From contig JAYUKX010000178.1 in NCBI GenBank assembly GCA_043764095.1, positions 28,053 to 92,052 on the forward strand: a DNA stretch of 64,000 nt, written 5' to 3'. Of the stretch, positions 1 through 8,100 are shown in pieces (the first letter of the stretch is position 1; every line of letters starts with the position of its first letter). The position numbers and the translations under genes are program-made. This DNA comes from M3007 sp043764095. Its GTDB lineage: Bacteria; Bacteroidota; Bacteroidia; Chitinophagales; Saprospiraceae. The notes below the pieces were generated by a model. The model was not told where the DNA came from and did not search any database. It saw nothing but the letters and a program-made list of their open reading frames with translations.

Positions 1-1688
1 GTAAGTTTAGCGTGAAAAACGTCGTCAAACACGGCTACACTACGGATATCAGAGTACCTTATGGTGCCATCCAGATCAGTTTGCGCCAAGCGGAACAACC
101 AATTCCCCGTAGAAAGGGTTGGTGTTGTAAACTGATAGTTCGTATTTTTATTGGAATCACCTTTACTTGGTTCAAATCCAAGGCTCGACCATTTTACACC
201 ATCTGTACTTTGTTGAATATCAAAGCCTTTATTGTCTATTTCCGTTTCTGTTTGCCAAGCGAGTAAGGCAGTACGGTCGCGTTGCAAAGTGGCATCAAAA
301 CCTGTTAAACCTACTGGGAATGATATAGGTACAAGTGCTACATTTTGTAGGGTTAATACACCCGATGTAAGTGAAACAGTGGTGGTAAATGTATTAAAAC
401 CTGATTTGCTGACGCGAAGTGTATAACTACCGCCGCCAAAACGAGCCATTTTATAGGTACCGCCAGTAATAGTAGTCTCGTTGGCTACACCACTACTCAA
501 AAGTTCTACTAACGCACCAGTTAGCGTAGCGCCCGTAGAGGAATTTGTTACAATGCCTTCCAAGTAGCATCCGCGGACATAAGTAGGCTCTAGGATAAAT
601 AGTTTTCCAACCGTCGGAGAAGGATTATCGCCTATATTGGATGCAATAATAGTATTGGAGGAAAAATAAGGATAAACACCCCAGCATCCATCAAAACCAT
701 TACCTGAACCTGTTGTATAGGTGTCGTAACGCCCTGTTACTACCATATTTCCCGGACGCGCGGCATCCACAATAACAACCCCATCGCGGTACCAAGACGT
801 AACGGCATAATCGTTTTTAATATAGGTATTATGCACAATAGAGCCCGATCCTGGTGTTACTTGGATACGATCCAACTCTTTTACATCGGTAGGATCGGCA
901 ATATTATAAGAAGTAAGGTATGAATTTGTTGTTTCATCGGTGGTAAAAATAGTATTCCCTGAGCGCCAAGTGTTATGGGTAAATGCGTTGGGGGTAGTAG
1001 TAGTAGCGAGCGTTACAGGAGCCGCTTTATTGGCCATGTTTACATAGGAGAATTTACCTGCGTAAATATGTCCCGCAAACATAAAATCGTTGTCCACATA
1101 ACCATCGTGGGCATAACCATTGGTGGTGTAAATACCCGCGTATTGAGGTGTCCAAGCATTAGGAATACCGCCTGTTGTACCATTCAAATTAAGGGCAATG
1201 GGATAACCTACACTCGTACCTGTAGTGAGTTTTGAACCATAGATATACAAATAGCCTTTGGTTTCGTCCACGTGCAAGGCATGCGAACTGTTTACGGTTC
1301 CTGCTGGTATAACAGGATAAACGCTTTGATAAGGCAGGTTACCCGCTGGCAAAGTGGATAGGTTTACAACCTGTACGCCCAAGCCACCTTCAGAGACCAC
1401 ATAAGCATAATTACCATAGGTTTTGATTTCTTTCCAAAGGTTACTTGGTCCCGGAATAGTGTCAATAGGAACAGGAGCCGTTGGTATAGTAATATCAATG
1501 ATTACCATACCATTTTGAGCACCTACTAAGGCATATTCCTTACCTCCTGCGCTGTATCCCCATATATTGGCAAGGGTTTGCCCAGGAAAATCAACCGTAG
1601 CCTTTAGTGTGAAATTAGCATTTTGCGCGGTATTAACAATGGGCAATAAGAGGCACAAACAAGCAATTAAACGAGTTATTTGATACAT
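1..1688 (-). CDS. Choice-of-anchor B family surface protein, C-terminus beyond window
   Basis: Open reading frame of 562 codons read from ATG at 1688 down to the left edge without a stop, so it is partial at its C-terminus. It starts with a signal peptide (hydrophobic residues 7-18, likely cut after residue 21). The body has the repeated 'WGY', 'YAYVVSEGGLGVQVV' and 'HNTW' blocks typical of choice-of-anchor B / LVIVD-repeat propeller proteins. A carboxypeptidase-regulatory-like beta-sandwich spans about residues 372-458. A module with 'LAWQTETEIDNKGFDIQ', which usually sits just before a T9SS type A sorting domain, follows at about 463-555. The sorting domain itself is probably just outside the window. 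A TAccTTTG promoter element lies 80 bp upstream. Function beyond surface location is unknown. Confidence 0.85.
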   Translation of the reverse strand, partial: MYQITRLIACLCLLLPIVNTAQNANFTLKATVDFPGQTLANIWGYSAGGKEYALVGAQNGMVIIDITIPTAPVPIDTIPGPSNLWKEIKTYGNYAYVVSEGGLGVQVVNLSTLPAGNLPYQSVYPVIPAGTVNSSHALHVDETKGYLYIYGSKLTTGTSVGYPIALNLNGTTGGIPNAWTPQYAGIYTTNGYAHDGYVDNDFMFAGHIYAGKFSYVNMANKAAPVTLATTTTPNAFTHNTWRSGNTIFTTDETTNSYLTSYNIADPTDVKELDRIQVTPGSGSIVHNTYIKNDYAVTSWYRDGVVIVDAARPGNMVVTGRYDTYTTGSGNGFDGCWGVYPYFSSNTIIASNIGDNPSPTVGKLFILEPTYVRGCYLEGIVTNSSTGATLTGALVELLSSGVANETTITGGTYKMARFGGGSYTLRVSKSGFNTFTTTVSLTSGVLTLQNVALVPISFPVGLTGFDATLQRDRTALLAWQTETEIDNKGFDIQQSTDGVKWSSLGFEPSKGDSNKNTNYQFTTPTLSTGNWLFRLAQTDLDGTIRYSDIRSVAVFDDVFHAKL

Positions 1689-1767
1689 AAACAATTACGT
1701 GTGTTTTTTAAAAAAGTATTACGCTAAAAGATTTGTATAGGAAAAATTGAACTTCTGAAATGGAACT

Positions 1768-1775
1768 CAAAGGTA
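1768..1775 (-). promoter_or_regulatory. Bacteroidota -7 element for the choice-of-anchor B gene
   Basis: Minus-strand TACCTTTG matches the TAnnTTTG -7 consensus of Bacteroidota and leaves a leader of about 70 nt before the ATG at 1688. Confidence 0.5.
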
Positions 1776-1822
1776 GAATTAATATTGGTGGCGATAATAT
1801 TTAACAAAGAAAAAATTGATGG

Positions 1823-1855
1823 TTTGTCGATACCTGACAAACAGCATTACCTTTG
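1823..1855 (+). promoter_or_regulatory. Bacteroidota promoter (TTTG / TAnnTTTG) for the 1880 lipoprotein
   Basis: TTTG at 1823-1826 and TACCTTTG at 1848-1855 are separated by 21 bp, a good match to the -33/-7 promoter of this phylum. Because the -7 box overlaps the upstream ATG at 1853, it argues for the start at 1880. Confidence 0.6.
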
Positions 1856-1879
1856 CTTCCAATATTAATACCCATAATT

Positions 1880-2362
1880 ATGCATAAATTTATCCTTATT
1901 TTTTCTTTATTTTTACTCTGTATTGGTTGCAATCGTTACGGCAAACTCCTCCACAATGAGCAGGCCATGTACAATCGCTTATCGAAATCTGCGAATTTAA
2001 GCACGGAACAAAAACTCGATTCGCTGCTTGCCTCCGGTATTCGGGTAATGGAAGCAGCACTCAAACCTATCAATCCAGCAAAAGGCGGCAAAATCGTACA
2101 GCGGTATTACAAAGACAACCAAGCAGCGATGGCTACTATAATGACCCAAACAGGCCGCTCTTTTGAGCAAATGAATATATTGGAACAGGGTAGATTCATT
2201 CTAAAAATGACCCAAAGCACAGAAGTCAGGAAGTTTGCAACGATGTACCCAAAGTTCAAACGCAAGTACAACCAGATCAGTGCCGCTGCTGGTTTTATGG
2301 ATTTTATGGGGAAAGGACTTGGAAAATTTGGGAAATTGGCCGATTTGTTGATAGGTGGTTAA
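1880..2362 (+). CDS. Small hypothetical lipoprotein
   Basis: A 160-aa product if started at ATG 1880. The in-frame ATG at 1853 would add nine residues but sits inside the promoter -7 box. The N-terminus is a lipoprotein signal peptide with lipobox LCIGC, so the mature protein should be lipid-anchored. The rest is helical and basic, with no domain I recognise; it ends in a glycine-rich amphipathic stretch (GKGLGKFGKLADLLIGG). The stop codon lies inside the left arm of the inverted repeat at 2358-2382, so the element sits exactly at the gene's 3' end. Confidence 0.7.
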   Translation: MHKFILIFSLFLLCIGCNRYGKLLHNEQAMYNRLSKSANLSTEQKLDSLLASGIRVMEAALKPINPAKGGKIVQRYYKDNQAAMATIMTQTGRSFEQMNILEQGRFILKMTQSTEVRKFATMYPKFKRKYNQISAAAGFMDFMGKGLGKFGKLADLLIGG

Positions 2363-2522
2363 GTATTTGGACATAATTAATTGCAGAAATGAACGCAGGT
2401 ATTTTTCGGCTAGACGAGCCATTTTTAAGGCTGATAGCGGTACTATCTAACGAAAAAATGGGGAAGCATAGGCGGAAAAGACCAAGTTCAAAATGCTAAT
2501 TAATTGTGTCCAAATACTTAAC
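2358..2522. mobile_element. MITE-like element with 25-bp terminal inverted repeats
   Basis: Left arm 2358-2382 and right arm 2498-2522 are reverse complements over 25 bp with one mismatch (core TTAAGTATTTGGACA). The 165-bp unit has no plausible ORF of its own. It fills the gap between two convergent genes and the arms contain both stop codons. The terminal TTAA could be a palindromic target site, but since it is part of the repeat no independent target duplication can be shown. A non-autonomous transposon remnant is the favoured reading. A large bidirectional terminator is the alternative, although a 115-nt loop makes that less likely. Confidence 0.55.
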
Positions 2523-3682
2523 TACAATTCCTCCATTGCCGCAGAGAGGTCTTCCCATAACCATTCGGGGTCTTCCAAACCAATATAAAACCGTACAAAT
2601 GCCCAAGGCAAAGGCGAATTGCTCCGTCCGGGTATATTGTAAAAGCCAATAGTTGGGATCATCAATGATTCGTGTCCGCCCCAGGATACGGCCATCAAAA
2701 ACCGCTGAATACGGTGGACAAATGCTTCCATTTTCTCCATCGAATCACATTTGAAATGTACCGAAAACAAGCCGCCACAGCCTTTCATTTGGCGCATGGC
2801 CAACTCTTTTTGAGGGAAACTATCGTGAAAAGGATACCATATTTTTTCCACTTTAGGATGTCCATCCAGTTTATGGATGATGTATTTTGCGCCTTCATCG
2901 CTTTGTTTTAACCGCAACGGCAACGTACGCAACCCACGGATCACCAAGGAAGCATCATGCGGGGAAACAATACCGCCTAGTGTCATCAACTCCGATTCAA
3001 ATATCTTTTTCACCATCGCTTTTGCGCCGCAAAGCACACCAATGACGACATCTGAGTGACCATTGAGGTATTTTGTACCCGAATGCACCACTATATCAAT
3101 CCCAAATTCGGCGGGTTTTTGATAAATCGGTGAGCAATACGAATTGTCAATAATGGTGACAATGCCGTGCTTTTTAGCCAATTCCGCGCAAGCCTTCAAA
3201 TCCTGCAATTCATAAGTCATAGTATTGGGGCTTTCCAAATATAAGACTTTTGTCTCTGGCCGAATGGCGGCTTCAATATGTGCTACATCGGAACCATCCA
3301 CGAAGGTATGGGCTACGCCAAAACGGGCGAGTAGTTTTTTGAGCAACGCCGTTGTCCAAGAATAAGGACCTTGTTGGCATACCACATGATCGCCCGCAGC
3401 CACATTACCAATCACCGCTGCCGCAATTGCGCCTGCTCCGCTGGCAAAAACCAAGGCATCATCGGTATTTTCCAGTGCGGCCAATTTGCGGCGCAAGATC
3501 TGAACCGTTGGGTTATTACCACGTGAATAGACATGGTGTGTTAATTCATCGGAAAAGGCTGCCCTAAATGCGTGTAAATCGGGAAACACAAAATTACTCG
3601 ACTGGATTACCGGCGGCGAAATGGCATTAAAATACTGCGCTCGTTCTTCGCCCAAATGGGTCAATATTTCACTTAAATTCAT
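2522..3682 (-). CDS. PLP-dependent trans-sulfuration family enzyme (cystathionine gamma-synthase/lyase-like)
   Basis: A 386-aa protein of the Cys/Met-metabolism PLP family (fold type I). The PLP lysine is K204 in the block HSGTKYLNGHSD, and the phosphate/PLP-contact region YSRGNNPTV is at about 52-60. SGAGAIAA at about 81-88 and the family's C-terminal SWGGHESL block are also present. The length is normal (about 380-400 aa). Members cleave or form C-S bonds in cystathionine, methionine or homocysteine; the exact substrate cannot be read from sequence. It lies 3 bp downstream of the unknown gene at 3686-4423 and is probably co-transcribed with it. Confidence 0.9.
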   Translation of the reverse strand: MNLSEILTHLGEERAQYFNAISPPVIQSSNFVFPDLHAFRAAFSDELTHHVYSRGNNPTVQILRRKLAALENTDDALVFASGAGAIAAAVIGNVAAGDHVVCQQGPYSWTTALLKKLLARFGVAHTFVDGSDVAHIEAAIRPETKVLYLESPNTMTYELQDLKACAELAKKHGIVTIIDNSYCSPIYQKPAEFGIDIVVHSGTKYLNGHSDVVIGVLCGAKAMVKKIFESELMTLGGIVSPHDASLVIRGLRTLPLRLKQSDEGAKYIIHKLDGHPKVEKIWYPFHDSFPQKELAMRQMKGCGGLFSVHFKCDSMEKMEAFVHRIQRFLMAVSWGGHESLMIPTIGFYNIPGRSNSPLPWAFVRFYIGLEDPEWLWEDLSAAMEEL

Positions 3683-3685
3683 ATT

Positions 3686-4423
3686 TTACCACGTAATGCC
3701 CTGTGCAGTGGCTTGCGGATGTAATCGGAAAAAGATAGTCCCTCCCAATGTAATGGTGGACATAAATGTAAACTGGCGTAATGCCGCCACAGCCGGTTCT
3801 TGTGCCACACAAGAACTAATGATTTGCGCGCCTTGTATCACCGTTACATTTTGGTACAAACGGCCGTGCAATGGATTGCTGAGTTCAAAACCTTTTTTGG
3901 CGCGGTAATGGTCGCGAAAACGGCGGTACAGGTCGTTACCATCCCAATATTGTGCACCTTGGAGCGATTGCAAAACATCTTCAAAGCCCCAAAACTGGCG
4001 CATAAACAAGCGAATTACGGCCAATGTAGCCAACCTGCGCTTGCTTTCGTCGCCACCTGCGCTAAAGTATTCCGTAAACTTAGGGCTATTGATGCCCTTG
4101 GTATAGCCGCTATCCACCAGCAATTCATTGAGGCCATAAAAACGACCTGCTCGCTGGAAAGCCGCACCTTTGGCACGGGTATAATTGTACATAGTGACGG
4201 CAATAGCAAAGCATTCCCGCTCCATTTCCCTGCTGGGGTTGGCGGGATTTATCTGTCTGGCTAAGCCCAAAAAAGAACTTTCCGAATAAATAATACCGGC
4301 ATAGCGCTGTAATTGCGATCCGGTGATAAAGGGCACTTGCTGACCTGCATAAATCGCAATATCTGCACTACCGGGACGTATATCTTCGAGCATACCCGAA
4401 GCATTATAAATAAGACTGGCCAT
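3686..4423 (-). CDS. Hypothetical protein, weakly like a cell-wall-hydrolase fold
   Basis: A 245-aa protein with no signal peptide and no family I can name firmly. Around residues 43-83 the pattern of a glutamate (IIYSESS) followed by EMERECFAIAVTMYNYTRAKG faintly recalls SleB/transglycosylase-like hydrolases, in which a Glu is followed by a helix with a conserved Asn. This is suggestive only. The stop is 3 bp from the start of the PLP enzyme, so the two form a probable operon with this gene first. Confidence 0.7.
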   Translation of the reverse strand: MASLIYNASGMLEDIRPGSADIAIYAGQQVPFITGSQLQRYAGIIYSESSFLGLARQINPANPSREMERECFAIAVTMYNYTRAKGAAFQRAGRFYGLNELLVDSGYTKGINSPKFTEYFSAGGDESKRRLATLAVIRLFMRQFWGFEDVLQSLQGAQYWDGNDLYRRFRDHYRAKKGFELSNPLHGRLYQNVTVIQGAQIISSCVAQEPAVAALRQFTFMSTITLGGTIFFRLHPQATAQGITW

Positions 4424-4619
4424 AAGGACTTTCTGTTTTAAAGGCGAAATGTAAGGAAGAAATGAATTTGCGTGTGTATAAATGTGGCTTTTTTTGGAAA
4501 TCAGGTGTTTTTGTGGGGGGGCTGGGGGGTCAACTTAACGAAATCATTAAACTTCGCATCATTAGATTTTGTTCAGATATTCAATTATCCCCAAGTTGCC
4601 CCCATTACAGAATGTCCTT

Positions 4620-4652
4620 ATTGTCGGGGCGACTTTTCGTCACCCCGACAAT
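4620..4652. repeat. REP-like hairpin, copy 1
   Basis: Imperfect palindrome with outer arm ATTGTCGGGG, a 14-bp stem with one mismatch and a short T-rich loop. Its reverse complement is nearly identical to the hairpin at 4761-4795. Confidence 0.65.
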
Positions 4653-4760
4653 TTAGTCGAAATTGATCCTTTGCATGTATGAAATACCCCATTTTACCTA
4701 ATAAGTCACACTCTTTTTATCACCTAAATTTCAATGATGGTTTACTAAAAAGTGTACTAA

Positions 4761-4795
4761 ATTGTCGGGGTGACTGAAAAAGTCGCCCCGACAAT
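4761..4795. repeat. REP-like hairpin, copy 2 (inverted relative to copy 1)
   Basis: Stem arms ATTGTCGGGGTGACT / AGTCGCCCCGACAAT with loop GAAAA. It matches the reverse complement of copy 1 apart from one extra base on each side of the loop, so the two form an inverted pair about 110 bp apart. Confidence 0.65.
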
Positions 4796-5141
4796 AGACC
4801 AATATAGTATATGGGTCACTTTAGATTACTGAATCTTTATTCAAAATCTACAAATAAGAATTTAATCAATTTATGGTTGATTTGTAGATATAAATTGCCG
4901 ACATTAGATTCAAACGCTTATCGACACAACGCTTTACAAATCAATACTTTAACCCAACCCATTATTCCCATAAAAAAATAAAAACACTACATTTACTTGA
5001 ATTTCAAAAACAAGTGCTATCTTTACTGCCTGTATTGCAATACATATCTTCATAATCCTTAAAAATGCTGCTCGCCGACAAAAGTGTTGGTTATACTATC
5101 CTGTAAGGCAGTAAACTATTCACTAAACAAGCTTTTTTCTA

Positions 5142-8100
5142 ATGAAACAGCTAACGATTTCCAGTTTTGTGCCTCGGAGTGCAAACAGTTTTTCCATTTT
5201 TCCATTCTTTTTTGTATTCTTTTTTATGTTTTTTTGGGGTGATGTAGGATGGGCGCAGCCCGTTATAGGTGCTGTTAATGATGCCAATGGTGCTGGTAGC
5301 GCGAGTGCTGGTGGTGGGGGGAATTGTGGTGTTTTTTCTAAATTGGGGGGTGTGCCAATAGGTTATTCTGGGCCACTATTATTTGACCGGTTTGGCAATA
5401 AATACACACCACAGGAACTTCTTCCCAAAAACCCAATTCCTGACTTTACTTGCACTGCAGGGTCTTTTATCTTAAATTTTGATTCTGGGTTTGATAGTGA
5501 GCCAGAAATGAGGACTACTATTTGCTCCGTTTTTCAGTATATTTCAGGTATTATTGGTACAGGCCAAGCATTAATGCCTGTCAATATAGAAAAACAGGTT
5601 ACACCAGTTGGGGCCGCCACTGCCTCGGGCATGTATCCAGAACAAGATTGTGGCATAGTAAATACACTTGCGGTACAAATGTTTGCAACAGGCCAAACAC
5701 CATACCCTTCAGGTACTCCAGTTGGTTATATTAAATACAATTTTGGGCTAACTTGGCATAAAACACTTGATCCTAATATACCACAGGATAAATATGATCT
5801 ATATACTGCCACTTTACACGAGGCATTACACATGCTAGGTTTTGCTTCTTTGATAGGGCATGATGGAGAAGGGATAGATGGCCTTTATTCTAGATGGGAT
5901 ACACATCTTGGGGGGTTCTCTCCCATTATTCAGGCTCGTTCACTATTATTGGAGAAATCAGACGAGGTATGTTGTGATAAGCATGAGTTTCAAAGCAACA
6001 AATTTACGATGCCAGATCATTTATCAGGAACTTGTGAGATAAGAACCGCATTTTGGAACTTAAATAATAATGACCAAATAGCTACTGTAAATGATGTTGA
6101 AACTAATCCTGGAAATAACGACAATGCAATGCGCAACAAACTCAGCCATCTGGAACCCGTATGTGCCGCAACAATACAAATAATCCCACCATATACTCAA
6201 AACACAGACTATGTAATTCGGCCAAGTATTTCATTGGGCATACCACATAGAGTACTCACACCCGCTGAAGAACGTATTATATTTGATTTAGGGTTTTCGA
6301 GCAATACTTGTGTCACAATAGCAAATGATGATATTGTCCAAAATCTCATTGTGCTTACCGGAGCATCAGCAAATCCTATAATTGAAGTTCACGTATTAGG
6401 CAATGATGCCTATCCTCCCACAAGTTATTCAGTAAATGTAATACCCAACTCTGGGAATAGTAATGGCGGAACTATTGGAATAAAAGTCCAAAATCTAAAT
6501 TTCCTACAACCTCAAACTAGTTTTCAAGTCAAAGGGCTACAACCAGGTATATGGTCATTTTCTTATGAAGTAAAAGGCTGTAATGGCTGGTGTAGTAGAG
6601 CCAATGTTGTAATTAGGGTCATAGAAGAACTAATCCCGATAGGTTGCTCCGAAGATTGCAACTTGGCCTGTTATGGTGATTACGAAGGCTTTATACAGAC
6701 TATTGGATCTCCTTATTTTCAAGAATTAGGTTTATTGAATTTTAGGTTTGACGTTGAACCTCAAAACACACCAGATCTTTATAAACAAGAAAATGGAAAT
6801 AAACTTATCTCGTTTTTTAGTGGAAATATCAACAATAATCCTACAATAAATTTTGAGTCGATCATAGTACCTTTACGAGAACCAATACTACCAGGATGTA
6901 CAGCAAAATTGAATTTTGATGCTGCTTGTAGTAGTCCAGTAGCTAGTTTTACTCCAACAGGTTTAGAATTTTCTGTTTTTGGTCTGACCAACTATAATGA
7001 CTGTACTTATTCAGTAAATGGAGTGCCTCAATATAAGGTTTTAAATTACCCCAACTGTGTTCAGACGGGTTCACTACAATGCAGCAATTCCTCTGATAAA
7101 ATTTATTGTATAGGAAATATACCCGTCGCTTATGATGAGGATGCAACTTTTAACACTTTTACTGCCGTGGTTTCCAACTTAGATTTAATGCCAATAACTG
7201 AATTTGTTTGGACAAATCCTTCCTCTAATGAGCCTATCACACACCTCATTATTCACGGTAATTTTGATGGATTCAGTCCCAGTACCCCAAATTTTGACAA
7301 AGCAGTCACTTTTGCACTAGACAACCTTTCTGTAACCACCGATTGTGACAATCAAATAACAGTTACGCCAAAGGTACTCAAGGAGTGTACTGGAACACCG
7401 GGAAGTGGGCTTGGAAACCCAGCCGTAAATGGTGAGGCCATTATTGAATACACAGTTTGTCTAACAGGGCCAGGCACAGGTATCACACCAATCCAATTAT
7501 TAGCCACACTACCCAATGGTTTTTCGGTAGCACCAGGAGGGGCATTTACCCAACAAGCAGGTATTGCAACAGCAACGGTAAACCTAACACAAAACCCGAT
7601 TGGTACTATTGAATGCGCTACGGTAACTTTAAATCTATTGGTGGCAGGCAATATACCCCCCGGTACGGTTATCGATATCCCTTTATTGGTGAACTCCACT
7701 GACTACTGTACCAATACAACTACCAATAACCCAACCGCTACGCTCCACCTGCAAAGTTGTATACCTGATCCAGAGGCTTGCCTTTGTCCGAATGGTAATC
7801 TAAATATAGGTTTTAATAGTGCATCAACGACTTTTCTATTTTCTAGTGCTGATATTCCCAAACAGATCACAGGTGGATGCTTGAGCATAAAGGGAAAATT
7901 AGTCGTAGATACCGATTTTACGTTAGATGATGTAGAGGTAATCATGAATTCAGGCGCAGAAATTGTTGTTCAAAACGCTGCTAAATTTACCATTAAAAAA
8001 AATACTAACATCAATGGATGTAATAACCTATGGCGTAGTATTACGATAGAATCGGGTGGCTCCTTTATCTCCGACGGTAAAAGTGCCCAAAACACCATCA

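Larger units (their letters stand above)
4424..5141. other. Non-coding 0.7-kb region with palindromes
   Basis: No convincing ORF. It holds two REP-like hairpins (4620-4652 and 4761-4795), a third inverted repeat (4846-4889, arms ATCTACAAAT/ATTTGTAGAT) and short G-runs near 4515-4530. The promoter of the 5142 gene should lie at its right end, but I see no clear consensus element. Confidence 0.6.

Noticed and set aside
4509..4531. Intergenic G-runs as another phase-variable tract
   Set aside because: Runs of only 6-7 G in non-coding DNA with no promoter spacing role that I can see.
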